Part shown: positions 1 to 7,160 of the stretch, piece by piece
Layout of the letters: every line of letters starts with the position of its first letter
Position numbering within the stretch: the first letter of the stretch is position 1
Assembly (NCBI RefSeq): GCF_004154955.1
Contig: NZ_CP011524.1
Span: forward strand, 1,674,001-1,738,000
Direction: 5' to 3'
From: Intestinimonas butyriciproducens
Lineage (GTDB): Bacteria; Bacillota; Clostridia; Oscillospirales; Oscillospiraceae
DNA length: 64,000 nt
Notes under the pieces: model-generated
What the model was told of the DNA's origin: nothing
What the model saw: only the letters and a program-made list of their open reading frames with translations
Databases searched by the model: none
Made by a program: the position numbers and the translations under genes

Positions 1-624
1 CATGGTGAGCTCCGCCACCCCGTCTCCCGCAAATTCCAAGGACTGATAGAGCGCGCCGTCCACGCCGATCTCACCGATAAGATGGAGCACGACGTCTTTT
101 CCGCTGACATACTTTCCCGGCTTTCCCGTAAGGGTCACTTTGATGGCGGAGGGAACCTTGAACCAGGCAAGACCGGTGGCCATGCCGGCGGCCATATCGG
201 TGGAGCCCACACCGGTGGAGAATGCGCCCAGGGCGCCATAGGTACAGGTGTGGGAGTCGGCTCCGGTGATGACCTCACCGGGGGCGGCCAGCCCCTTCTC
301 GGGGATTAGGGCATGTTCCACTCCCATCTGCCCCACGTCATAGAAGTGTGTGATCCCAAAACGCTGGGCAAAGCTTCGGGCCTGGGCGCAGAGCTGCGCC
401 GCCTTGATATCCTTACAGGGAGTGTAGTGGTCCAGGACGATGGCGATCTTGTCCCGGTCGAACACCTGTGTAAGCCCCGCCTTGTCAAATTCCGTGATAG
501 CCACCGGTGTGGTGATGTCGTTGCCCAGCACCAGATCCAGCCTGCCCTCGACCAACTGCCCTGCCGTCACAGAAGCGAGTCCCGCATGCTTTGCCAGAAT
601 CTTCTGGGTCATGGTCATGCCCAT
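1..624 (-). CDS. leuC: 3-isopropylmalate dehydratase large subunit, N-terminal 208 residues (runs off left edge)
   Basis: Large subunit of isopropylmalate isomerase, an aconitase-fold [4Fe-4S] enzyme of leucine biosynthesis that pairs with LeuD. The visible part contains [20 protein letters not shown] at about residues 118-137, which is typical of the bacterial LeuC branch. The family is usually about 420 residues, so the cluster cysteines lie outside the window. The ATG at 624 has AGGAGG nine bases upstream. The ATG two codons later is also possible but lies further from that site. A homoaconitase-type relative cannot be fully excluded from half a protein. The gene is divergent from the Crp-like regulator. 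Confidence 0.85.
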   Translation of the reverse strand, partial: MGMTMTQKILAKHAGLASVTAGQLVEGRLDLVLGNDITTPVAITEFDKAGLTQVFDRDKIAIVLDHYTPCKDIKAAQLCAQARSFAQRFGITHFYDVGQMGVEHALIPEKGLAAPGEVITGADSHTCTYGALGAFSTGVGSTDMAAGMATGLAWFKVPSAIKVTLTGKPGKYVSGKDVVLHLIGEIGVDGALYQSLEFAGDGVAELTM

Positions 625-691
625 CTTTGGGTCCCTCCTTGTTTTTGATTGTCTTTATTATGAAGCCTGTGGTAGAAAAAGAATGTAAAGT

Positions 692-701
692 GTGATACAA
701 T
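692..701 (+). promoter_or_regulatory. possible extended -10 promoter for the Crp-like gene
   Basis: TGTGATACAAT gives a TG-n-TACAAT extended -10 (TACAAT at 696-701) about 20 bases before the ATG at 723. No convincing -35 sits 17 bases upstream, so recognition would depend on the extended -10. Confidence 0.3.
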
Positions 702-722
702 TAAAAAAAAGAGGTGAAAAAG

Positions 723-1343
723 ATGGCGTATCATTGGGCCCCACTGGCTGAGGGCCAGACGCCGCGGATCTATGCGCCAGGGCAGCTCATCTACCTTCAG
801 GGCACGGAAGCGGATGTGTTCTATTATCTGCTCTCCGGTAAGGCACGCAGCTATATCAGCTCCGCATCCGGCGGGGAGCGGGTACTTGCCACCCACCGCT
901 CCGGAGACCTGATGGGCGAGGCATCTTTTTTTGACGCTTGTCCCCGGGTGTCCTCCGCTGTGGCGGTCACGGAATGCCGTGTGGTCTCGGTGGACCGCGA
1001 CCGCCTGGACCGCATCTTCCGTGCTCACCCGAGTCTGGCTCTCCCGATGCTCCAGTACCTGGCCCGCACGGTGCGGATGCTCTCCAGCCACGTGGATAAT
1101 ATGTCCTTCCTCCAAGCGGACCGCCGGGTGGCCCGCTGTCTCCTCACATTCCAGGAAGAGACGGACGGCACCCTGCACTGCACCCATGAGGAGCTGGGCG
1201 CCGCCGTGGGCGTAAGCCGGGTGACGGTGAGCCGGGTTTTGAGCGAGTTTGCCCGTCGCGGCTTTCTGGAGACCGGTTACCGCTCTATGAGAATCCTAGA
1301 CCGCGGGGCGCTCATCGACTTTGCAAGCCAAAGGGAGGATTAG
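723..1343 (+). CDS. Crp/Fnr-family transcriptional regulator
   Basis: A 206-residue cytoplasmic DNA-binding regulator. The N-terminal cyclic-nucleotide-binding-type beta-roll covers about residues 15-125 (GDLMGEASFFD is the conserved turn). A winged helix follows (HEELGAAVGVSRVTVSRVL as recognition region). There is no N-terminal Fnr-type cysteine cluster, so oxygen sensing by Fe-S is not supported; the effector is unknown. I chose ATG 723 because GAGGTG lies six bases upstream; the GTG at 714 overlaps that site. It converges on the formate/nitrite-type channel with four bases between the stops, which makes the channel a reasonable candidate target (inference). Confidence 0.85.
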   Translation: MAYHWAPLAEGQTPRIYAPGQLIYLQGTEADVFYYLLSGKARSYISSASGGERVLATHRSGDLMGEASFFDACPRVSSAVAVTECRVVSVDRDRLDRIFRAHPSLALPMLQYLARTVRMLSSHVDNMSFLQADRRVARCLLTFQEETDGTLHCTHEELGAAVGVSRVTVSRVLSEFARRGFLETGYRSMRILDRGALIDFASQRED

Positions 1344-1347
1344 GAGG

Positions 1348-2169
1348 TCACCCGCTCTTCCCTCTCAAGTGACACAGCCAAAAGACAAGGGCAACCGCCA
1401 TACCGCCCAGAATATTTCCCAGCGTGACGGGAAGCAGGTTCCGAAGCAGGAAATTCTCCCAGGTAAGCGCGGTCAGGTCCAGCCCCGCCCTGGCAGCCAG
1501 CTCGGCATATCGCGGGATGCTCCGCGCAAAAAGGCCCGCCGGGATATAAAACATATTTGCAATGCTGTGCTCAAAACCACAGATTACAAAAAAGGCGACC
1601 GGCAGATAGGCGCCTAGCACCCGACCGGTGAGGTCCTGCCCTGTCAGAGAGAGGAGAACCCCGAGGGTGACCAGTACATTGCAAAACAGGCCGAGGAGAA
1701 CGGCGTTTCCAAAGGTCAGAGCACACTTTCCGGCGGCCGCCTTTATGGTAAAGACCGCCAGTCCACCAGCGGAGTAGTCCATTTGACCGGAAAAGGCACA
1801 ACCGGCGGCCACGGCCAGCGCACCGGCAAAATTTCCGAGGTACACCAGCCCCCAGTTGCGGAGCATTCTCGCTGCGCTGGTCCTCTGATTCAGTACAGAG
1901 AGAAAAAGGAGCGTGTTTCCGGTAAAAAGCTCGGCGCCGGTGAGGATCACCATAGCAAGACCAAAGGGGAAGAGCAATCCTGAGACCAGCCGGCACAGCC
2001 CCACATTGGCGATACTGTGTCCGGCGGTATTGGTGACGGCCCCGCCCATAGCGATGAGAAACCCCGCCAGTATGCCCAGCATCAGGAGCCTCCAAGCGGG
2101 GGCCTGTGTCTTGGCGACTCCGGCGGCAGCATAGTTTTCAACGGTTTCAATAGGTGTAAACAGATTCAC
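1348..2169 (-). CDS. formate/nitrite transporter family channel (FocA/NirC-like)
   Basis: A 273-residue integral membrane protein of the FNT family, whose pentamers pass formate, nitrite or hydrosulfide. It has about six hydrophobic helices. Family-typical pieces include the GAELFTGN stretch of the broken helix and GFEHSIANMF in the C-terminal half, which carries the conserved pore histidine region. Which anion it carries cannot be told from sequence. I set the start at GTG 2169, with GGAGGTG about six bases before it. A longer reading from 2226 would begin inside the -35 of a good promoter (2198-2226), upstream of the predicted transcript start. Confidence 0.85.
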   Translation of the reverse strand: MNLFTPIETVENYAAAGVAKTQAPAWRLLMLGILAGFLIAMGGAVTNTAGHSIANVGLCRLVSGLLFPFGLAMVILTGAELFTGNTLLFLSVLNQRTSAARMLRNWGLVYLGNFAGALAVAAGCAFSGQMDYSAGGLAVFTIKAAAGKCALTFGNAVLLGLFCNVLVTLGVLLSLTGQDLTGRVLGAYLPVAFFVICGFEHSIANMFYIPAGLFARSIPRYAELAARAGLDLTALTWENFLLRNLLPVTLGNILGGMAVALVFWLCHLRGKSG

Positions 2170-2197
2170 GACGCACCTCCAGAAGGAATTCTCAATA

Positions 2198-2226
2198 AGC
2201 ATACCTGAATCGACAGGAGATTGCAA
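2198..2226 (-). promoter_or_regulatory. sigma-A-type promoter of the FNT channel gene
   Basis: On the minus strand: TTGCAA (2221-2226), 17-base spacer, TATGCT (2198-2203). The predicted start near 2190 leaves a short leader with the ribosome-binding site for GTG 2169. Confidence 0.65.
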
Positions 2227-2291
2227 TCCCGGCTTTTCCTCTTTGACTGAGGACAGTAATAAAATTGAGATATGGGAAATAGAAGGATGAA

Positions 2292-2322
2292 GGGCGGGAA
2301 TTTGAAAAATTCCCGCCCTTTT
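2292..2322 (+). terminator. orphan intrinsic-terminator-like hairpin in a divergent intergenic region
   Basis: A perfect 12-bp stem (GGGCGGGAATTT / AAATTCCCGCCC) with a three-base loop, followed on the plus strand by CTTTTATG. It lies between two divergent promoters, with no plus-strand gene immediately upstream. It may stop antisense or pervasive transcription before the promoter at 2363. Confidence 0.5.
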
Positions 2323-2362
2323 ATGTTTGTATCATACCACAAATCCGACTAAAATTCAAGTC

Positions 2363-2391
2363 TTGTCCCAAGTCCGGCACAGGTGTATATC
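2363..2391 (+). promoter_or_regulatory. promoter of the DUF6323/DUF6179-like pair
   Basis: TTGTCC (2363-2368), 17-base spacer ending in TG, then TATATC (2386-2391). The predicted transcript start near 2398 lies just ahead of the ATG at 2423. Confidence 0.55.
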
Positions 2392-2422
2392 TATAGTTAC
2401 TCTTTTCAAACGGGGTGGTTTT

Positions 2423-2878
2423 ATGGCGCTGATGTGGTACGAAATGTCATCCTTTCTCCTTCAGGAACAGGCTGCGGAAGAAATCCTGCACTCAAACAGG
2501 CATTCTCTTCCGTTTGGCCTGCAACTCACCAAACAGCAGGCTCTGGAATTGGCGGAGACCCGCTCCAGAGCACTTCATGCCTGCGGCAGGGTGGAGTTCG
2601 GTGCGGGCATGATAGGAAAGCTCGCAGAGGCATTTTGCTCCTCTCCCTATCTCAGCAGAGAGACCTATGCGGAAACTTTGAACGAGTTGGTGGAGCTTTT
2701 TTATCTCTATAAGAGCGAGACCGGGGAGCGTGTCACAGACGACGGTCTGATCCGCTATATGCGCGCTGCATTTGACGGTCCCTGCGGCGGTTCACTGGAA
2801 CTTCTGGGCGGCCGCGCGCTTTACCGCTTGGCCCACAGGCTGCGTTCAGGCGCATGCGAGGAGGACCAGGATGTCTGA
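2423..2878 (+). CDS. conserved protein of unknown function (DUF6323-like), first gene of a pair
   Basis: A 151-residue soluble, mostly helical protein without signal peptide or membrane segment. It contains LTKQQALELAETRSRAL and, further on, DGPCGGSLELLGGRALYRLA. From memory this pattern matches the clostridial family DUF6323, usually next to DUF6179 as here, but I cannot run the search. The ATG at 2423 is preceded by GGGGTGG. The reading frame extends upstream to 2327, but that part lies across the predicted promoter. The stop overlaps the next gene by eight bases, which indicates coupled translation and a shared role. No function can be assigned. Confidence 0.7.
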   Translation: MALMWYEMSSFLLQEQAAEEILHSNRHSLPFGLQLTKQQALELAETRSRALHACGRVEFGAGMIGKLAEAFCSSPYLSRETYAETLNELVELFYLYKSETGERVTDDGLIRYMRAAFDGPCGGSLELLGGRALYRLAHRLRSGACEEDQDV

Positions 2879-3833
2879 TCTGAAGCCGCAGCGTGTCCTG
2901 CGGCGGGAATGTCTGGATGAGAGGCGATATTTTGACACGCTGCTCTCCGTTTCGCTGGATCACGGACTCCTCACGCAAAATGATCTTCTCAGGATGCAGG
3001 GAGAGTTTCTCGCGCTTCTGTCTCAGACTTGTGGGACCTATACCGGAGGATCCGGCAGTTCAGTACCCGTCGAGACAGCGGAAGAATTGAGCCGTTCCCT
3101 CCTCTTTACGCTTGGCATATGGCTGAAAGAGTTTCCCGATCCAGAGGATGCGCTGCATGCACTTTTGGAGACCAGCCTCGCGGAAGGTTACCGCAGAGGC
3201 AGCCTGAAGCTTATCATTCAGCTTCGGTCCACCCAGCAATTTTATCGCCAAGTGATGAAGCACAGGATTCCGACAGAAAACGAGCTCTACAATTCCACAT
3301 TGCGGGACGGAATCCCCGCTTTTTTCGAACGATACCGTCCTGCATTCACCTCACACCGCATTTCCATCACGGCGGACTATCCTCCCCTTCTCTACCCGCA
3401 GGGATATCAGGGACTCGACTTTATCCGTCTCTATCTGGGCCGCATCCACAGTGAGGACCTCCTGTGCCAAGCATTTGAACCGAGAGCGGTCTCCCGTGTT
3501 CTCTCCCTGCACGCCATTGATTATGGAGAGACGGTGAAAAGCATGGTCTGCAATCTGTGCGAACCGGTCCTTGCCTGTGCGCTGGCCTGCGGATTGGGCG
3601 GTGGGGAGTTGTACAGTCTTACCTTTTCCAAGGAAGAGGCGCAGCGGGCATGGGAGCGGTTGAGCGGTGCGACGGAAGACCGCAGACTGTTGCTGGAGGG
3701 ATTGGAAAAGATCCTGTCCTACGCCTCCCTCCAGACGTCACTGGGGGATTCGTCGAAGGCGATGCTCCGAGAGGCCGTTTCTATAAGCGTTGCCTCAATC
3801 AAACAAATGATTCATCTCTTGGCCGAACGATAG
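2871..3833 (+). CDS. conserved protein of unknown function (DUF6179-like), second gene of a pair
   Basis: A 320-residue soluble, helix-rich protein with no recognisable catalytic motif, signal peptide or transmembrane helix. The order and mutual spacing recall DUF6179 beside DUF6323 (recalled, not searched). The ATG at 2871 lies inside the end of the preceding gene, with a GAGGAGGA site before it; an in-frame upstream start at 2772 would overlap the partner by over 100 bases and is less likely. A strong hairpin follows at 3848. The two-gene unit is transcribed against its leftward neighbour spoIVA and away from the channel gene. Confidence 0.65.
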   Translation: MSDLKPQRVLRRECLDERRYFDTLLSVSLDHGLLTQNDLLRMQGEFLALLSQTCGTYTGGSGSSVPVETAEELSRSLLFTLGIWLKEFPDPEDALHALLETSLAEGYRRGSLKLIIQLRSTQQFYRQVMKHRIPTENELYNSTLRDGIPAFFERYRPAFTSHRISITADYPPLLYPQGYQGLDFIRLYLGRIHSEDLLCQAFEPRAVSRVLSLHAIDYGETVKSMVCNLCEPVLACALACGLGGGELYSLTFSKEEAQRAWERLSGATEDRRLLLEGLEKILSYASLQTSLGDSSKAMLREAVSISVASIKQMIHLLAER

Positions 3834-3847
3834 AGGAGGGCATAAAG

Positions 3848-3879
3848 ATCCGGCCCAGGGGCGCGCCTCTGGGCCGGAT
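3848..3879. terminator. hairpin between convergent DUF6179-like gene and spoIVA
   Basis: An 11-bp stem (ATCCGGCCCAG / CTGGGCCGGAT) with a GC-rich loop. The minus-strand side continues CTTTATG, the plus side only GAATTTAAAA. It most likely ends spoIVA transcripts and perhaps both. Confidence 0.55.
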
Positions 3880-3899
3880 GAATTTAAAATCCGATAACT

Positions 3900-5378
3900 T
3901 TATAAGATGATGCAAATCAAACCGCCGGACCCCTCGTTGATGATGCGCTGCAGAGTTTCCTGAAGCTTGCTTCTGGCATCCTCCGGCATCCGTTTGAGCT
4001 TGGTGTTCAGGTCCTCACTGACCAGCTCATGGAAGGACTTTCCGAAAATGTTGGACTGCCAGATGGCCTTTGTATCCCCTTCAAATTCCTGAAGGAGATA
4101 ATTGATCATCTCTTCGGATTGTTTCTCATTCCCGACGATGGGAGAGACCTCGGTTTCGATATCGGCCCGAATCATATGGATGCTCGGGGCGCTGGCCTTC
4201 AGGCGTACGCCATAGCGTCCGCCCTGACGGACGATCTCGGGCTCCTCCAGATGGAGCTCATCGGTGGTGGGGACCACGATACCATAGCCGGTCTCTCTCA
4301 CCTCTTGGAGGGCGGCGGCTACCTTGTCATACTCGCTTTTGACACCAGCCAACTCGGTCAGAAGTTCCATCAGGTCCCCGTCATCCTGGATGGTAAAGCC
4401 GGACTGGTTGGACAATGTCTCATAGAAAAGGCCCCTGGGCAGGTCCAGATCTGCCGCCGCCAAGCCGGTACCGAGCTGGATACCGCTAATCCGTGCGCTG
4501 CTGACGCCCTCGCAGGCGCCAATGGCGCTCACCGCCTGCTCCACATCCCGGATACGACGCATCCCAGCGGAGTTTTCACGGATCGCGGCGTACAGACCGC
4601 TCTTGATGGGGTGATCGTACGGAAGGGCATCCACCCAGGGAGGAAGGGACAGGTCCAGTTCCTTGAGGGGGAACTCATAGAGGACCGCTTTGATGATATC
4701 CGCCACATCGCCCTGGTCCAGCTCCAGGCAGTTGACCGCCATACATGTCACGTCGTACCGAGCGGCGATATCGTTTCGGATGGCCCGTGCCCGCTCCGAC
4801 TTGGGGCTGGACGAGTTGAGCAGCACCAAGAAGGGCTTGCCCAGCTCCTGCAATTCAGAAATGACCCGGTCTTCCGCTTCCAGATAGTCCTCTCGGGGAA
4901 TATCCGTGATGGTTCCGTCGGTGGTGATGACAATGCCGATGGTGGAGTGCTCCGCAATGACCTTTCGGGTGCCGATCTCCGCCGCCTCCGTCATAGGAAT
5001 CTCATGGTCGAACCAAGGCGTGGTGACCATCCGGGGCATATCGTCCTCGAATTGTCCCGCCGCACCCGGGACCATGTAGCCCACGCAGTCGATGAGACGG
5101 ACCGATAGATTGGCGCCTCCGTCCATGGCGATTTCCACCGCTTCCTCCGGGACAAATTTCGGCTCAGCAGTCATGATGGTGCGCCCTGAGCCACTCTGGG
5201 GAAGTTCATCCCGTGCCCGCTCCTTGCGGTAAACGTTGTCGATATGGGGAATCACCAGGGTCTCCATAAACCGCTTGATGAATGTGGATTTGCCCGTCCG
5301 CACCGGGCCCACCACCCCGATGTAGATATCACCCTCCGTGCGCAGGGCGATATCCTCGTAAATGTTCCGATCTTCCAC
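3900..5378 (-). CDS. spoIVA: stage IV sporulation protein A, coat morphogenetic ATPase
   Basis: SpoIVA is an ATPase that polymerises on the outer forespore membrane to form the basement layer on which the spore coat assembles. From the GTG at 5378 the protein is 492 residues, the same length as in B. subtilis. The Walker A motif GPVRTGKST falls at residues 24-32, with the catalytic lysine at 30. The C terminus ends GGLICIIL, typical of the family. AGGAGG sits eight bases before the GTG. The frame is open back to 5582, but that part overlaps sipL. Only 16 bases separate the sipL stop from this start, so the two are likely one transcript. Confidence 0.97.
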   Translation of the reverse strand: MEDRNIYEDIALRTEGDIYIGVVGPVRTGKSTFIKRFMETLVIPHIDNVYRKERARDELPQSGSGRTIMTAEPKFVPEEAVEIAMDGGANLSVRLIDCVGYMVPGAAGQFEDDMPRMVTTPWFDHEIPMTEAAEIGTRKVIAEHSTIGIVITTDGTITDIPREDYLEAEDRVISELQELGKPFLVLLNSSSPKSERARAIRNDIAARYDVTCMAVNCLELDQGDVADIIKAVLYEFPLKELDLSLPPWVDALPYDHPIKSGLYAAIRENSAGMRRIRDVEQAVSAIGACEGVSSARISGIQLGTGLAAADLDLPRGLFYETLSNQSGFTIQDDGDLMELLTELAGVKSEYDKVAAALQEVRETGYGIVVPTTDELHLEEPEIVRQGGRYGVRLKASAPSIHMIRADIETEVSPIVGNEKQSEEMINYLLQEFEGDTKAIWQSNIFGKSFHELVSEDLNTKLKRMPEDARSKLQETLQRIINEGSGGLICIIL

Positions 5379-5394
5379 TGGAAATTCCTCCTTT

Positions 5395-6921
5395 TTACCG
5401 CTTCTTGGGGATGAGCAGCAACTGACCCATGGGCAATACGTCCTCACCCAAGGCGTTGGCCTGAACGATATCGTCCATCGTCGTGCCGTAGGCCTTGGCG
5501 ATATCCCAGAGCCGTTCCCCCTCGCCCACCATCCGCAGGACAATGGAGGGCTGACCGGCGGTATTGCGCAGTGCGCTCTCATCCAGACGGATATCGGATA
5601 CTCCGGTCGTGTTATGCGGCATCAATGCCAGATAGCGGAAATCCAAAGGATAACGGACCTCTATGCCTCCGCCCGCTGGGGTGGCAAATCGTTCTCCGGG
5701 ACACGTACAGCGGCAGGTGCAGGAAGCCCCCTCCGCCAATTCCACCGAACAGGAACAGGGCAGCGTCCGTGCGACCGTACAGAGGCTTCCGTCTTCGCCG
5801 CGATAAACCACGTTGACAGTGGTCTCCGCTGACAGATTGACCTGGCTCCTCTCCCGGCTCTGGCTCACAGCGCCCACGGTCACATAGACATCGCAGACCT
5901 CCCGGGCCGGTGTGACCGTCTCCAGAATCTCTCTTACCATGACCCTGCGCTCTGTGTGCTCCATAAGGCGATAGAAGGTATAGGGGCGGCGCTCGGCGTT
6001 CAGCTCGTAGACCGTGCTGTAGACATCGGATAGCAGTGCGATCTGCCGCTCCTCGCGTACCACTGCCTGGGCCAGCATGGCAAGAGAGACCGCGACCGTA
6101 TGCCCCTCTCCTCCATCCAGGCTGCAGTCACAGCCCGTGAGGAGCACCTGGAGGGTACAGTCAGCGTCCTCCTCTACACCAGAGACCTCCATGATCTGGG
6201 AAAAGGGCAGTTCAAAGCTGGCCGGACAGATCGCGCCGGAGGGCTCACGGTACAAGAGCTGCAGCTCCGCCTCCCCTTTGAAGATCAGCTTGTTTCCAAT
6301 GATCTTGGACTCGCTGCAGCGGAGGTCCACCCTGCTCTTCAAGAGTTCTTCCATCGTGGGTTTGGAGCCTGAGAGGTTCAGATCGTCAGAAAATGTAAAG
6401 GGTTTTTCCTCCACAGCTATGACCAGGCAAGCGGATTGGGTCTCGCCAAGCTGCTGGATTCCGGCGGCACTTTCGCACTCCACCCCATCGCAGAAGCTGG
6501 CGGTTCTGGGGGCGAATACTTGGACCTCCACGGCCAGACTCACTCTGGTGAGGACTTTTCTGGGGTTTAGACTGCGGGCATCCGCCGCCTGGACCCGGGG
6601 GACGGCCATCAGCCGACAGCTGCTCCCCAGACCGGCGTGTTCTGCGGAGCAGGTAAAAGGGATACTGATGGTCATCCGCCGGAGCCCTTCGGCGCCATCG
6701 GGGACATAGAGGACGGCGCACCGGGCGGTTCCGGCCACCTCGATCCGCCCCTCCTGGGCTTCTTTGCTCTTGAGACATACCACCGCTTCGGTATCCACGA
6801 TGCGCAGGATATCCGGGCAGGCGTCGGGGACAATGCTCTCCAGGGTCTCCTCCTGATACAGGGTGGTGTCCAGAACGGTATCGTAACAGTTGAGATGGGT
6901 GGTCTTACATTCCAGCTCCAT
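5395..6921 (-). CDS. sipL: SpoIVA-interacting protein SipL (DUF3794 repeats plus C-terminal LysM)
   Basis: A 508-residue coat morphogenetic factor of Clostridia. It contains successive DUF3794-type beta-rich repeats over about residues 30-440. A LysM domain follows at about 455-505 (GEGERLWDIAKAYGTTMDDI). In Clostridioides difficile, SipL binds SpoIVA through its LysM domain and is needed for coat localisation. Bacillus lacks it. Length and architecture match the family. The ATG at 6921 has AAGGAGAGG six bases upstream. It lies directly before spoIVA and behind a sigma-E-like promoter at 6954-6982, consistent with mother-cell expression (inference). Confidence 0.92.
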   Translation of the reverse strand: MELECKTTHLNCYDTVLDTTLYQEETLESIVPDACPDILRIVDTEAVVCLKSKEAQEGRIEVAGTARCAVLYVPDGAEGLRRMTISIPFTCSAEHAGLGSSCRLMAVPRVQAADARSLNPRKVLTRVSLAVEVQVFAPRTASFCDGVECESAAGIQQLGETQSACLVIAVEEKPFTFSDDLNLSGSKPTMEELLKSRVDLRCSESKIIGNKLIFKGEAELQLLYREPSGAICPASFELPFSQIMEVSGVEEDADCTLQVLLTGCDCSLDGGEGHTVAVSLAMLAQAVVREERQIALLSDVYSTVYELNAERRPYTFYRLMEHTERRVMVREILETVTPAREVCDVYVTVGAVSQSRERSQVNLSAETTVNVVYRGEDGSLCTVARTLPCSCSVELAEGASCTCRCTCPGERFATPAGGGIEVRYPLDFRYLALMPHNTTGVSDIRLDESALRNTAGQPSIVLRMVGEGERLWDIAKAYGTTMDDIVQANALGEDVLPMGQLLLIPKKR

Positions 6922-6953
6922 AGCGTTCCTCTCCTTGTACTGATTCTACAGGG

Positions 6954-6982
6954 AGCATATGTACAAGGTCTCGCCGCTATGA
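6954..6982 (-). promoter_or_regulatory. sigma-E-like promoter of sipL-spoIVA
   Basis: Minus strand: TCATAGC (6976-6982), exactly 14 bases, CATATGCT (6954-6961). The B. subtilis sigma-E consensus is KMATATT-N14-CATACAnT. Five of seven -35 positions and most -10 positions match. The predicted start near 6947 leaves a leader of about 25 bases with the sipL ribosome-binding site. Confidence 0.55.
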
Positions 6983-6997
6983 CATCTTTTCATTTTT

Positions 6998-7069
6998 TCA
7001 GCGCAGTCCAAACAGCGCTTTCAAAATGCCGCACAGGCACTTCGGGGAACGTACTACAACGATCTTCAA
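6998..7069 (-). CDS. spoVM: SpoVM-like amphipathic sporulation peptide, 23 residues, TTG start
   Basis: SpoVM is a tiny amphipathic helix that marks the curved forespore membrane and anchors SpoIVA. The translated peptide, read with Met for the initiating TTG, begins MKIVVVRSPKC and ends LKALFGLR. Against the 26-residue B. subtilis protein it aligns without gaps: Lys2, Lys/Arg7, Pro9, Lys10, Leu12, Gly14, Ile15, Ala18 and Gly21 coincide. Pro9 is the residue known to matter for localisation there. AAGGAGG lies eight bases before the TTG. Position also fits, since B. subtilis spoVM lies just downstream of the prpC-prkC-rsgA block. The gene is short enough to be missed by ORF callers. Two cysteines, at 11 and 13, are unlike Bacillus. 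Confidence 0.85.
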   Translation of the reverse strand: MKIVVVRSPKCLCGILKALFGLR

Positions 7070-7094
7070 CAAAAACGCCTCCTTCCGACGTGGT

Positions 7095-7112
7095 CTGGTA
7101 TCGCTATACCAG
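7095..7112 (-). other. small perfect hairpin in the rsgA-spoVM interval
   Basis: A 7-bp stem (CTGGTAT / ATACCAG) with a four-base loop, between the rsgA stop and the spoVM ribosome-binding site. No U-run follows, so it is not a normal terminator. A CATATACT element at 7144-7151, resembling a sigma-E -10, lies upstream but lacks a convincing -35. Confidence 0.4.
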
Positions 7113-7160
7113 TATACGCGGAAGAAGGCGCTGCGTGTGCAAAAGTATATGGCAGTATGT

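Noticed and set aside
4029-5108. Long plus-strand ORF of 359 codons opposite spoIVA
   Set aside because: Antisense shadow typical of GC-rich coding sequence; no ribosome-binding site or recognisable protein.
3900-5582. Longer spoIVA frame starting at 5582
   Set aside because: The extra 68 residues overlap sipL. The GTG at 5378 has a good ribosome-binding site and gives exactly 492 residues.
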